DNA of 64,000 bases from Burkholderia diffusa (GTDB lineage Bacteria; Pseudomonadota; Gammaproteobacteria; Burkholderiales; Burkholderiaceae), in the NCBI RefSeq assembly GCF_902499115.1, contig NZ_CABVPN010000015.1, forward strand, positions 1 through 64,000, given 5' to 3'. The notes under the pieces were generated by a model that was given only the letters and a program-made list of their open reading frames with translations, searched no databases and was not told the DNA's origin. The position numbers and the translations under genes were made by a program. This document shows, in pieces, positions 8,700 to 17,119 of this stretch. The stretch's first letter is position 1; the number at the start of each line of letters is the position of its first letter.

Positions 8700-9191
8700 A
8701 TGTCTCATCTTCCCCACCCGGGCGCCAGCCGGCTGCGTGTTCCCTGGCTGGTCGCCGCCTCGTTGCTTGCCGCCTGCACGATCACGCCGCCGCCATCGCT
8801 GCGCTCGGTGCAGACGATCCCGTCCGTCATCCGCAACGCGAATCGCGACCAGTACCGCGTGGAAGTCGCGCGGTGCGTCACCGAGCACAATCCGTCCGGC
8901 GTCGCGCGCGGGACGCCGCAGGCGATGCTGCGCTCGCTCGTCGTCGTCGCGTTCACCGTCGATGGCAGCGGCCGCCTCGTCAACGCATCCGTTTATCGCA
9001 GCAACGGCGACAGCGAAGCGGAAGGGCTCGCGCTCGCGTCGCTGCGTCGCTCGGCGCCGCTGCCGCCACCACCGTCGAAACTGCTGGACGGCAATGGCCG
9101 GCTCGAGATGATGGAAGGCTGGCTGTTCAACGACGACGGACGTTTCCAGTTGCAAAGCACCGCATCCGCACAGGCGCAATCGCTCGACTGA
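8700..9191 (+). CDS. Lipoprotein with TonB-C-like domain
   Basis: The 163-residue product starts with a signal ending in the lipobox LLAAC (about residues 21-25), so it should be lipidated at that cysteine and anchored in a membrane facing the periplasm. The mature domain (VVVAFTVDGSGRLVNASVYRSNGD ... ALASLRRSAPLPPPP) resembles the TonB C-terminal fold, where a bacterial protein domain makes peptidoglycan or receptor contacts. That resemblance is by motif only. No ExbB/ExbD or receptor gene is nearby, so a role in iron uptake is not supported. Confidence 0.8.
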   Translation: MSHLPHPGASRLRVPWLVAASLLAACTITPPPSLRSVQTIPSVIRNANRDQYRVEVARCVTEHNPSGVARGTPQAMLRSLVVVAFTVDGSGRLVNASVYRSNGDSEAEGLALASLRRSAPLPPPPSKLLDGNGRLEMMEGWLFNDDGRFQLQSTASAQAQSLD

Positions 9192-9209
9192 GCCCGCGCC
9201 GGCCCGCGA

Positions 9210-9239
9210 TTGCCGCTATGTCGCGGCGCTGGCTATAAT
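9210..9239 (+). promoter_or_regulatory. Sigma70-type promoter upstream of the MHS transporter
   Basis: TTGCCG (9210-9215) and a consensus TATAAT (9234-9239) are separated by 18 bp. The next gene on this strand starts at 9491, which leaves a leader of about 245 nt in which I see no clear reading frame or riboswitch. Confidence 0.6.
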
Positions 9240-9490
9240 TTTCCGCAATCGCGCGGCCACCCTCCCGCGCGCGTTCGCGCGCCGCACCCGGCATGCGAGC
9301 CGACCATGCCGGCACTGGGCGGCGGCGACCTATCCGTCTCCATCGTCGACCGGCGGGTGACGTCAGCGCCACGACGCGCGTTCACGCCGCTACCGCATCA
9401 TCCGCCCGGCTGCGCTCTCCCGGCAGGCGTCCACCTGCCTGCCCGAGCGCACGCTCAGGCGAATGCCCCAACGACAAAACGGAGACATCC

Positions 9491-10801
9491 ATGTCCGCAT
9501 CTCCCCCGGCCGTTGCACACGCAACCGGTTCGGCCGGCGCCGTCAGCCACCGGCGCATCGTGTTCGCGAGCTTCATCGGCACCGCGATCGAGTTCTACGA
9601 CTTCTACGTCTACGCGACTGCCGCCGCACTCGTCATCGGCCCCGTGTTCTTTCCGCACGGCTCCGCGACCGCACAGGCGCTGTCCGCATTCGTCACGTTC
9701 GGCATCGCATTCATCGCGCGGCCGATCGGCTCGTTCCTGTTCGGCCACTTCGGTGACCGCATCGGTCGCAAGTCGACGCTCGTCGCGTCGCTGCTCGTCA
9801 TGGGCGTGTCCACCACCGCGATCGGCTTCGTGCCCGGCTACGACAAGATCGGCACACTCGCGCCGGTGCTGCTGTGCGTGCTGCGCTTCGGCCAGGGGAT
9901 CGGCCTCGGCGGCGAATGGGGCGGCGCGGCGCTGCTCGCGACCGAGCACGCGCCGCAAGGCAAGCGCGGCTGGTTCGGGATGTTCCCGCAGCTGGGCCCG
10001 TCGGTGGGCTTCCTGATGTCGAACGGGCTGTTCTTCGCACTCGCGCTGTCGCTGTCCGACGAACAATTCCGCAGCTGGGGCTGGCGCATCCCGTTCCTCG
10101 TCAGCGCGGTGCTCGTCGCGCTCGGCCTGTACGTGCGGCTGAAGATCACCGAGACGCCGGCGTTCCAGGCCGCACTCGACCGCAACGAACGCGTGCGCGT
10201 GCCGGTCGCGACGCTCGTCTCGCAACATTGGCGCCCAACATTGCTCGGCGCACTCGCGATGGTGGTCTGCTACACGCTGTTCTATATCTCGACGGTGTTC
10301 TCGCTGTCGTATGGCGTGTCGACGCTGCACATTCCGCGTCAGAGCTTCCTCGGCCTGTTGTGCTTCGCTGTCGTGTTCATGGGGCTCGCCACGCCGCTGT
10401 CGGCGTGGGCGTCGGATCGCTTCGGCCGCAAGCCGGTGCTGGTCGTCGGCGCGATCGCCGCACTGCTGTCCGGCTTCGCGATGGAGCCGCTGCTCGGCAG
10501 CGGCTCGATGCCGCTCGTCGCGTTGTTCCTGACGCTCGAGCTGTTCCTGATGGGCGTGACGTTCGCGCCGATGGGCGCGCTGCTGCCCGAGTTGTTCCCG
10601 ACCAACGTCCGCTATACGGGCGCGGGCGTCGCGTACAACCTCGGCGGGATCCTCGGCGCGTCGATCGCGCCGTACATCGCGCAGTTGCTCGCCGCGCGCG
10701 GCGGCCTGTCGTGGGTCGGCGGCTACGTGTCGGTCGCGGCAGCGATCAGCCTGATCGGCGTGCTGCTGATGCGCGAAACCCGCGACGCATCGCTCGTCTG
10801 A
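9491..10801 (+). CDS. MFS transporter, metabolite:H+ symporter (MHS) family
   Basis: This 436-residue inner-membrane protein has twelve predicted membrane segments. The opening VFASFIGTAIEFYDFYVYATAAALV and the loop GHFGDRIGRKSTL (a GxxxDRxGRR-type MFS motif) are typical of the ProP/ShiA/KgtP branch, which imports small acids, osmolytes or shikimate with protons. The RFGQGIGLGGEWGGAALLATEHAP signature in helix 4 is also of this branch. The substrate cannot be told from sequence. The start at 9491 gives MSASPPAVAHATG. A 59-residue membrane protein follows on the same strand after its own promoter. Confidence 0.9.
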   Translation: MSASPPAVAHATGSAGAVSHRRIVFASFIGTAIEFYDFYVYATAAALVIGPVFFPHGSATAQALSAFVTFGIAFIARPIGSFLFGHFGDRIGRKSTLVASLLVMGVSTTAIGFVPGYDKIGTLAPVLLCVLRFGQGIGLGGEWGGAALLATEHAPQGKRGWFGMFPQLGPSVGFLMSNGLFFALALSLSDEQFRSWGWRIPFLVSAVLVALGLYVRLKITETPAFQAALDRNERVRVPVATLVSQHWRPTLLGALAMVVCYTLFYISTVFSLSYGVSTLHIPRQSFLGLLCFAVVFMGLATPLSAWASDRFGRKPVLVVGAIAALLSGFAMEPLLGSGSMPLVALFLTLELFLMGVTFAPMGALLPELFPTNVRYTGAGVAYNLGGILGASIAPYIAQLLAARGGLSWVGGYVSVAAAISLIGVLLMRETRDASLV

Positions 10802-10820
10802 GCCTCAGGGGCGCCTCGGG

Positions 10821-10880
10821 TTGTGTGGCGGGCGGCGCTGACTATACTCGATCCGGGGGCGCCGTCGCGCGCCCCCGGAT
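10821..10880 (+). promoter_or_regulatory. Promoter with 12-bp inverted repeat at the transcription start
   Basis: TTGTGT (10821-10826) and TATACT (10843-10848) are 16 bp apart. Immediately after the -10, ATCCGGGGGCGC (10851-10862) is an exact inverted repeat of GCGCCCCCGGAT (10869-10880) with a six-base loop. The predicted start point near 10855 falls inside the first arm. The repeat could be an operator at +1 or a 5' hairpin on the mRNA of the small membrane protein that follows, whose ATG is 20 bp downstream. Confidence 0.65.
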
Positions 10881-10899
10881 CCTCGAAGGAGCCGCCGCG

Positions 10900-11079
10900 A
10901 TGAACATCCGCCTCGACAACGCCGACCTCGTCCTGATCCTGGCGCTCGCGCTGGGTGGCGCCCTGCTGCTCGCGGCACGCTTCCGGCCGAAAACCTGGCG
11001 CGGCCTCCTGTTCGAGGCGCTGCTCGCCAACCTGGCCGCCGTCGCCGCGGTGCTCACGGTCGAAGCACTGCTCGCCTGA
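10900..11079 (+). CDS. Small membrane protein (59 residues)
   Basis: A short frame encodes MNIRLDNADLVLILALALGG and continues with a second hydrophobic stretch (LLANLAAVAAVLTVEALLA). Between them lies a basic loop (ARFRPKTWRG). This fits a two-helix inner-membrane peptide. An AAGGAG ribosome-binding site sits nine bases before the ATG, and a promoter with an inverted repeat lies just upstream, so expression is likely. I recognise no family. Confidence 0.75.
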   Translation: MNIRLDNADLVLILALALGGALLLAARFRPKTWRGLLFEALLANLAAVAAVLTVEALLA

Positions 11080-11137
11080 ACCGGCCGGCCCCGTTTCCGC
11101 GGCGCCCATTCACGACGATAGCGGCCCTGTGCAGGCC

Positions 11138-12136
11138 CTAGGCCGTCAGCCGCTCGCGCTGGGCGCCGTAGGCCGACCCGACCGCATCGATCGCATCGAG
11201 TGCCTGCGCCACCGACGGCGGCGCGCCGGGCTCGCCGATCGACAGTGCATTCGGTGCGCCGCCGATGCCGCAATGGTGGCGCGAGGTCGCGACGAAAATC
11301 ATCACGGTCGGCCGCTGCAGCGCATGCGCCATGTGCACGAACCCGGTATCGACCCCCACCACGAGCGCAGCCCGGCCGATGGCCGCGCCCAGTTCGCGCA
11401 CCGACATCGCGGGCAGCACGACCGCGCCCGGCGCGCGCGCGGCGATGTCCTGCGCGTCGTCGTGCTCGGCGGCCGATCCCCACGGCAACAACACGCGCAC
11501 GCCACGCGCCATCATCCGGGTGGCTAGCGCGGCCCAGTCGTCGGCCGGCCATTTCTTGTCCGGATTGGACGTCGCGTGGAACAGCAGCATGAACGGCGCG
11601 CCGTCGGTCACGGCGGGCGGCAGGCTCGCATCCTGCGGCGGGACGATTCCGTACTCGGCGATGCCTTCGGGGACATAGCCGAGCGCCTCGCCGGCGCTCA
11701 CGCGCATCCCGTGCCACGCGTCGCAATCCGGCCGCGGGCCGAAGCGATGCGAGTACGCGAAACGGGCGCCCGTCTCGCCAAGATCCTGCGTCTGGTAGCC
11801 GACACGGCGTGCGGCGCGCGCGAGTGCCGAGATGATCGCGCTCTTGTAGACGCCGTGCAGATCGATGACGGCATCGTAGCGGTGCGCGCGCAGCGCGCCG
11901 ATCGACGCGGAGATCGCCTTCAGGTCACCGCCGTTGCGGAGCTTCTTGAACCGCCGCAGCGGCGCGCAGAGCACGTTGCTTACGCCCGGGTGCCAGCGCA
12001 CGACCTCCGCGCACGATTCATCCACGGCCCAATCGACCCTCACGCCCGGGAAGGCGCGATGGAGGTCCGCGACGACGGGCAGCGTCTGGACGACGTCGCC
12101 GAGCGACGTCACTTTCACGATGAGGATGCGTTTCAC
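11138..12136 (-). CDS. waaC: Lipopolysaccharide heptosyltransferase I
   Basis: This 332-residue GT-9 glycosyltransferase adds the first L-glycero-D-manno-heptose to Kdo of the lipopolysaccharide inner core on the cytoplasmic face of the inner membrane. It begins MKRILIVKVTSLGDVVQTLPVV, the WaaC signature in which the SLGD aspartate is catalytic. The C-terminal nucleotide-sugar region contains GAAIGRAALVVGVDTGFVHMAHAL and FVATSRHHCGIGG. The length is normal for WaaC. It is divergent from the CLC channel gene across 174 bp and convergent with the small membrane protein. No other core genes are adjacent. Confidence 0.93.
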   Translation of the reverse strand: MKRILIVKVTSLGDVVQTLPVVADLHRAFPGVRVDWAVDESCAEVVRWHPGVSNVLCAPLRRFKKLRNGGDLKAISASIGALRAHRYDAVIDLHGVYKSAIISALARAARRVGYQTQDLGETGARFAYSHRFGPRPDCDAWHGMRVSAGEALGYVPEGIAEYGIVPPQDASLPPAVTDGAPFMLLFHATSNPDKKWPADDWAALATRMMARGVRVLLPWGSAAEHDDAQDIAARAPGAVVLPAMSVRELGAAIGRAALVVGVDTGFVHMAHALQRPTVMIFVATSRHHCGIGGAPNALSIGEPGAPPSVAQALDAIDAVGSAYGAQRERLTA

Positions 12137-12275
12137 GTTCGTTATGAGGAATGGCTGGCCATTTCGCCATGCTATCGACGCTTGCGGTGCGCGGATATTA
12201 CACCGACATTACATTTGCAACAAAATGCGACGCATTTGTGAATATTTGTCGAGCCCCGCCGCATCGGGTTCTTTT

Positions 12276-12281
12276 TATAAT
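12276..12281 (+). promoter_or_regulatory. -10 element upstream of the CLC channel gene
   Basis: A consensus TATAAT lies in the 174-bp divergent region between waaC and the CLC gene, 30 bp before its ATG. No -35 of matching quality is seen at the usual spacing, so the promoter may need an activator. The region is noticeably more AT-rich than its surroundings. Confidence 0.5.
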
Positions 12282-12310
12282 GCGTTCTTTGCCCTCCCGG
12301 CCCGCCGCCG

Positions 12311-13852
12311 ATGCAACGCCCCGCCCTTCCTGCCCTGTTCCCTGCCCTCACCCGCCGCTCGCTGCGGATCTGGCGCCAGTACGGCGTGTTCTGGCTCGGC
12401 GCGATCGCCGTCGGCCTCGCGGCCGTGCTGTACGCGCGGCTGATCGACTGGGGCTACGACACCTTCCGCACGATGCGCGACCACGCCGCGTGGCTGCCGC
12501 TGCTGCTGACGCCGTCGATCGCCGCCGCGTCGGCATGGCTCACGCGCCGCTTCTTCCGCGGCGCGGAGGGCAGCGGGATCCCGCAAGTCATTGCGACACT
12601 GCACGCGAGCCCGAGCGCATTCGGTGCGCGGCTGCTGACGCTGCGCATCCTGTTCGGCAAGGTCCTGATCTCGTTCCTGGGAATCCTCGGCGGCTTCACG
12701 ATCGGCCGCGAAGGCCCGACCGTGCAGGTCGGCGCGGCGCTGATGTTCAACCTGCGGCGCTTCTACCCGCGCTCGAACGCGCAGATCGAACGGCAACTGG
12801 TGCTCGCCGGCGCGGCGGCCGGCCTGTCGGCGGCATTCAATACGCCGCTCGCCGGGATCGTGTTCGCGATCGAGGAGCTGACCCGCAGTTTCTCCGCCCG
12901 CGCAAGCGGCGTGCTCATCACCGCGATCATCCTCGCCGGTGTCGTCGCATTGGGACTGAACGGCAACTACACGTACTTCGGCACGATCGACGCCGGCCAG
13001 CATTTTCCGAAGATGCTTGCCGTCGCCGTGCTCGTCACCGCGATCGTGACGGGCATCGCGGGCGGTCTTTTCAGCTGGCTGCTGCTCAATACGGGCCGCT
13101 GGCTGCCCGCGCGCCTGCTCGGCCTGTATCGCGAGCGCCCGATCGCGTTCGCGGCGCTGTGCGGCTTCGTGATCGCGGTCGTCGGCCTCGTGTCGGGCGG
13201 GACGACGTTCGGCAGCGGCTATGCCGAGGCACGCGGCCTGCTCGACGGCCATGAACGGCTGTCGGTGCTGTATCCGTTCCTGAAGATGGTGTCGATGGTC
13301 GCGTCGTACCTGCCCGGCATCCCGGGCGGGATCTTCGCGCCTTCGCTGTCGATCGGCGCCGGGTTCGGCAACCTGCTGCACATCGTGTTCGGCAACATGA
13401 GCCTGCCGATGCTGATCGCGCTCGCGATGGTCGGCTACCTCGCGGCGGTCACGCAGTCGCCGATCACGTCGTTCGTGATCGTGATGGAGATGATCAACGG
13501 TCACGCGCTCGTGATTTCGCTGATGGCGACCGCGCTGGTATCGAGCCGCATGGCGCGCTTCTTCGCACCGCCCCTCTACGAAACGCTCGCCGAGCGCTAT
13601 CTCGCGCCGCCCGCGGCCACCGCGGAACCCGCCGCGGCACCGGCGGCTGCGGCCGCGGTCGTCGAGCCGCAGGATGCGGCCGCCGCGCCCGCCGATCCGC
13701 TCGACACGCTGCGCGAGCAGGACGGTGGCGAGCCGGAGGCCCCAGTGGCCGCCAACGTCGCCACGCACACGCCGGCGACGTCGCACGAGCCCGGCCCGTC
13801 CGCATCCGGTGCGAGCGGCCCGGCGCCGGCGGACCCGCGTGACCCTCAGTAG
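12311..13852 (+). CDS. CLC-type chloride channel/H+ exchanger
   Basis: The 513-residue integral membrane protein shows all three chloride-filter signatures: GSGIP (about 88-91), GREGP (132-136, with the gating glutamate at 134) and GGIFAP (about 343-348). Such proteins exchange chloride for protons or conduct chloride, for example in acid resistance. The membrane core ends near residue 430. A tail of about 80 residues rich in Ala, Pro and Glu follows, without CBS domains. Its stop codon overlaps, in the opposite orientation, the last codons of a small lipoprotein gene. Confidence 0.93.
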   Translation: MQRPALPALFPALTRRSLRIWRQYGVFWLGAIAVGLAAVLYARLIDWGYDTFRTMRDHAAWLPLLLTPSIAAASAWLTRRFFRGAEGSGIPQVIATLHASPSAFGARLLTLRILFGKVLISFLGILGGFTIGREGPTVQVGAALMFNLRRFYPRSNAQIERQLVLAGAAAGLSAAFNTPLAGIVFAIEELTRSFSARASGVLITAIILAGVVALGLNGNYTYFGTIDAGQHFPKMLAVAVLVTAIVTGIAGGLFSWLLLNTGRWLPARLLGLYRERPIAFAALCGFVIAVVGLVSGGTTFGSGYAEARGLLDGHERLSVLYPFLKMVSMVASYLPGIPGGIFAPSLSIGAGFGNLLHIVFGNMSLPMLIALAMVGYLAAVTQSPITSFVIVMEMINGHALVISLMATALVSSRMARFFAPPLYETLAERYLAPPAATAEPAAAPAAAAAVVEPQDAAAAPADPLDTLREQDGGEPEAPVAANVATHTPATSHEPGPSASGASGPAPADPRDPQ

Positions 13853-13956
13853 ATCACCACCGGCGCCGGCCGATAGTAGACGGGCCGGGCCGGCACGACG
13901 ATACAGCCGGCGAGCGTGATCGCGACGAGCGCGATGGCAATGGCGGTTCGTTTCAT
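13846..13956 (-). CDS. Small lipoprotein (36 residues)
   Basis: The frame encodes MKRTAIAIALVAITLAGC, a complete lipoprotein signal with lipobox LAGC, followed by only 18 further residues (IVVPARPVYYRPAPVVIY) rich in Pro, Tyr and Val. The peptide would be processed to about 19 residues and lipid-anchored. It starts 12 bp after the stop of the WXXGXW gene on the same strand, so the two are probably one transcript. Its last seven bases overlap the convergent CLC gene. It is too short for most gene finders. Confidence 0.75.
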   Translation of the reverse strand: MKRTAIAIALVAITLAGCIVVPARPVYYRPAPVVIY

Positions 13957-13968
13957 CGCATGCCCCCG

Positions 13969-14370
13969 TCAGGCCCAGTGGCCGCGGGTCCAGAACCAGT
14001 TCGGGCCGCGCTGATCCCAGTGGCCCGGCACCCAGTGCATGCCGATGCGCTCGGTTTCCCAGTGGCCGCCGATCCAGACGTAGCGGCCATGGTCCCAGTG
14101 CCAGTGCCCGCGCTCCCACACATAGCCGACGCGCGCGTCGGGCACGACTTCGTAGCGCACGGGCGGCGGCGCGTTCGGCGCGACGACGACGATTTCCTCG
14201 ACGGGCGCGGCCACCGGTTCGGCGACGACCATCCGGCCCGACTGCACCATTACCGGGGCACCGACGAGGATTTCGTCCGCGCGCGCGGCGAGCGGCGCGG
14301 CGATGGCTGACAGGCCCGCGGCGAACAGCGCGAGCGAAACGATACGACGTCGAACGGTAGAGACAGCCAT
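13969..14370 (-). CDS. Exported WXXGXW-repeat protein
   Basis: This 133-residue protein has a signal peptide (RRRIVSLALFAAGLSAIAAPLAARADE, cleavage near residue 31). Its C-terminal half is a run of WxxGxW units: YVWERGHWHWDHGRYVWIGGHWE, then MHWVPGHWDQRGPNWFWTRGHWA. This repeat is the YXWGQ/BcpO-related family of secreted envelope proteins, for which I know no firm function. An AGGAGG ribosome-binding site precedes the ATG. The 36-residue lipoprotein gene follows 12 bp downstream. Confidence 0.88.
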   Translation of the reverse strand: MAVSTVRRRIVSLALFAAGLSAIAAPLAARADEILVGAPVMVQSGRMVVAEPVAAPVEEIVVVAPNAPPPVRYEVVPDARVGYVWERGHWHWDHGRYVWIGGHWETERIGMHWVPGHWDQRGPNWFWTRGHWA

Positions 14371-14527
14371 GACAACCTCCTGATTAACAAATGACGCGAG
14401 CGTATTCGTTCAATGCGGGAGGTCGACCAACGGCCGACAGACGCCGTGTTACGGCGAGCCCGAAAGTGCAACAGGGCGTAAGACGCGCACGACGGCATGC
14501 GCCGCCGTGCGGGGGGACATGCAAGCG

Positions 14528-14782
14528 TCAGGCTTGCGGGATCTCGATCTTCACTTCGAGGACCTCGAGATCGTCCTGGCGCTCGAGGCTCACGCGGATG
14601 TCATCGTTCGAAATATGGACGTACTTCGAGATGACCGCGACCAGCTCCTTCTGCAGCGCCGGCAGGTAATCGGCCGGCGGCCGGCCGCCAACCCGCTCGT
14701 GCGCGATGATGAGCTGAAGGCGCTCCTTCGCGACCGATGCGGACTTCTTCTTCTCGCCGAGGAGAAACGAAAGGATGGACAT
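14528..14782 (-). CDS. minE: Cell division topological specificity factor MinE
   Basis: The 84-residue protein starts MSILSFLLGEKKKSASVAKE, the MinE membrane-targeting and MinD-activating N-terminus, followed by RLQLIIAHER and a C-terminal dimerisation domain. MinE stimulates MinD ATPase and drives pole-to-pole oscillation, so that MinCD blocks septa everywhere except midcell. It is the third gene of minC-minD-minE, 12 bp after minD. Confidence 0.97.
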   Translation of the reverse strand: MSILSFLLGEKKKSASVAKERLQLIIAHERVGGRPPADYLPALQKELVAVISKYVHISNDDIRVSLERQDDLEVLEVKIEIPQA

Positions 14783-14794
14783 GGGCGGCCTCCG

Positions 14795-15610
14795 TTACTT
14801 GCTGCCGAAGAGGCGCTGCAGCAGGCCCGGCTTCTGATAATCGGTGAAGCGCAGCGGCTTGTCCTCGCCGAGGAAGCGAGCGACGACGTCCTTGTACGCT
14901 TCGGCAACGTCGGTACCGTCGATATGCACCGCCGGCAGACCCTGGTTCGATGCGTGCAGCACGGCTTCCGATTCCGGAACCACGCCGATCAGCTTGATGC
15001 GCAGGATCTCGCTGATGTCCTCGAGGGACAGCATTTCGCCTTCGCTCACGCGCTTCGGGCTGTAGCGCGTGATCAGCAGGTGTTCCTTGATCGGATCCTT
15101 GCCCTCGGTCGCGCGCTTCGTCTTCGACGACAGGATGCCGAGAATGCGGTCCGAGTCGCGCACCGACGACACTTCCGGGTTCGTGACGATCAGCGCTTCG
15201 TCCGCGAAGTACATCGCGTGCAGCGCGCCCGCCTCGATACCGGCCGGCGAATCGCAGACGATGTATTCGAAGTCCATCGCGACCAGGTCGTTCAGCACCT
15301 TCTCGACGCCGTCACGCGTGAGCGCATCCTTGTCGCGCGTCTGCGACGCCGGCAGGATGAACAGGTTCTCGCACTTCTTGTCCTTGATCAGCGCCTGGTT
15401 CAGGTTCGCTTCGCCCTGGATCACGTTGACGAGGTCATACACCACGCGACGCTCGCAGCCCATGATGAGATCGAGGTTGCGCAGGCCGACGTCGAAGTCG
15501 ATCACGGCCGTCTTGTGGCCGCGCAGTGCGATACCGGACGCAAAGCTCGCGCTCGTCGTCGTCTTGCCCACGCCGCCCTTGCCCGAGGTCACCACGATGA
15601 TTTTTGCCAT
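14795..15610 (-). CDS. minD: Septum site-determining ATPase MinD
   Basis: This 271-residue deviant Walker-A ATPase carries GKGGVGKTT at 10-18, with both the signature lysine K11 and the P-loop lysine K16. It binds the membrane through the C-terminal amphipathic helix (KPGLLQRLFGSK), recruits MinC, and is released by MinE. FDVGLRNLDLIMGCERRVVYD and DSPAGIEAGAL are typical MinD segments. It lies 59 bp after minC and 12 bp before minE. Confidence 0.98.
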   Translation of the reverse strand: MAKIIVVTSGKGGVGKTTTSASFASGIALRGHKTAVIDFDVGLRNLDLIMGCERRVVYDLVNVIQGEANLNQALIKDKKCENLFILPASQTRDKDALTRDGVEKVLNDLVAMDFEYIVCDSPAGIEAGALHAMYFADEALIVTNPEVSSVRDSDRILGILSSKTKRATEGKDPIKEHLLITRYSPKRVSEGEMLSLEDISEILRIKLIGVVPESEAVLHASNQGLPAVHIDGTDVAEAYKDVVARFLGEDKPLRFTDYQKPGLLQRLFGSK

Positions 15611-15669
15611 TTACCCAATACCCTGTGTTCGTCAATGAGAGCCGATCGATCCGGCGTGCGCCGCGTGAA

Positions 15670-16443
15670 TCACGTCAGGCGCAGCGGTTCGATCATCAGT
15701 TTTTCCTCTTCGAGCCGGATCTGCACCGATTTGCCCAGTATGTCGGCGGGCAACGGGTTCTCGGTCGTTCGATAGATACCCGCGATCGAAATCAGTTCCG
15801 GCTCCAGACACGTGCAGAAAATGCGCGCGTCGTGATTACCGTGCACGCCCGCCAGTGCGCGGCCGCGCAACGGCGCGTAGATGTGGATGTTGCCTTCCGC
15901 GATGATCTCGGCGCCGTGACTGACCGGCGCAAGCACCACGAGGTCCCCTTTCGCGTAAATCTGCTGTCCCGAACGCAGCGGCCGATCGATCACCAGCGTC
16001 TGGCCGCCCGCCGGAATCGGCGTCGGGCCAGGCTCCGGCGCCGGTTCGGCCGCCACGGCAGCCGCCGCGGCAACGACAGGCGCCGGCTCCGCTTCCTCGG
16101 CCGGCTTCGCGGTCGACACGCGGCGGTCGCGCGCCTCGAGCAGCGGCAGGCCGGCTTCCCCCGCCCAACCCTGCGTGGCGAGCGCCACGACGCCCACCGG
16201 GCGCATCCGCACGTCGTTCAGCATCTGGCGGATGTCGGCAAGCGCGACGCGTTCGCCGTCCGCGAGGCGGCGAACGTCGATCACGACGACATCATCGGCG
16301 AAAAACTCGGGAGTCGCTTCGAAGCGCTTGACCAGTTCGGTACGCAACGCATCGAGATCGGTCGTCTTCACGGTGAACAGCAACGTATCGACCGATCCGC
16401 TGCGCAGCTCGAAGAATGGCGATTTTTTAAGCGACATGGACAC
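15670..16443 (-). CDS. minC: Septum site-determining protein MinC
   Basis: This 257-residue FtsZ antagonist starts MSMSLKKSPFFELRSGSVDTL, an N-terminal FtsZ-inhibitory domain. An Ala/Pro/Glu-rich linker (about 120-150) leads to the C-terminal beta-helix (IDRPLRSGQQIYAKGDLVVL ... GALAGVHGNHDARIFC-like region) that binds MinD. It is first in the min operon. The AT-rich 160 bp upstream contains a -10-like TAAAAT on the minus strand. Confidence 0.96.
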   Translation of the reverse strand: MSMSLKKSPFFELRSGSVDTLLFTVKTTDLDALRTELVKRFEATPEFFADDVVVIDVRRLADGERVALADIRQMLNDVRMRPVGVVALATQGWAGEAGLPLLEARDRRVSTAKPAEEAEPAPVVAAAAAVAAEPAPEPGPTPIPAGGQTLVIDRPLRSGQQIYAKGDLVVLAPVSHGAEIIAEGNIHIYAPLRGRALAGVHGNHDARIFCTCLEPELISIAGIYRTTENPLPADILGKSVQIRLEEEKLMIEPLRLT

Positions 16444-16603
16444 TCTGCAAAAAATTTTTGCGTATTTTACAGGCGTCCACGCGTGCGGCCATTATTTTTG
16501 GGGAACCGGGCGGCGACGGTCGCGGCGAGCGCGCAACCGGCAAGCCGGTAGTCGGACGGGCGGCCGGGCCTTCATCGCACCGTGCGGCCCGCGCATTCAT
16601 GCG

Positions 16604-17119
16604 TCAGGGCGTGTTGAAGTGCGACACGAACAACGACTTCATCGCGCCGGGCATCCGCGCGATCGGCGCATGCTCGCCCGTGTTGGCGAAACCCGCGCGT
16701 TCGTAGAAACGAATCGCGTTACGGTTCGCATCGGCGATCCATGCGTAGACGTCCTGCGCACCGCGTTCGGCCAGCCACGCGGTGGCCGTTTCGAGCAACA
16801 GCACGCCGCCGCGCAGGTGGCGGACCGCGTGCGCGACCCACAGCTCGCTGACGAACGCGCGCCGCTCGGGCGTGTTGTCGAAATACGCGCCAATCATGCC
16901 GGCCGGATGACCTTCGGTATACAGCAGGAAAGTCGTCGACTCGTCGGACGCGGCGCGCAGCGCGGCGACGGCCGCCGCCGCGTCGGAATCGACGTTCAGC
17001 AATTCGGCCTCCGGCGCTTCACCGGGCGCGTAGGGCTCGCGCAGCGATGCGGCGCGGAGTTCGCGATACACGCGGCCTTGGTCGGCAGCGATACGACGAA
17101 CGGTCAAGGTCGAACTCAT
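16604..17119 (-). CDS. GNAT family N-acetyltransferase
   Basis: The 171-residue protein has the GNAT fold: LTVRRIAADQGRVYRELRAASL at the N-terminus, FVSELWVAHAVRHLRGGVLLLETATAWL as motif A (acetyl-CoA pyrophosphate loop, here RHLRGG in place of the commoner RGxGxG/A), and ANRNAIRFYERAGFANTGE as motif B. It should transfer an acetyl group from acetyl-CoA to an amine, with the substrate unknown. I chose the ATG at 17119, which is where the domain begins. The frame extends about 380 bp upstream, but that part has no family character. Confidence 0.85.
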   Translation of the reverse strand: MSSTLTVRRIAADQGRVYRELRAASLREPYAPGEAPEAELLNVDSDAAAAVAALRAASDESTTFLLYTEGHPAGMIGAYFDNTPERRAFVSELWVAHAVRHLRGGVLLLETATAWLAERGAQDVYAWIADANRNAIRFYERAGFANTGEHAPIARMPGAMKSLFVSHFNTP

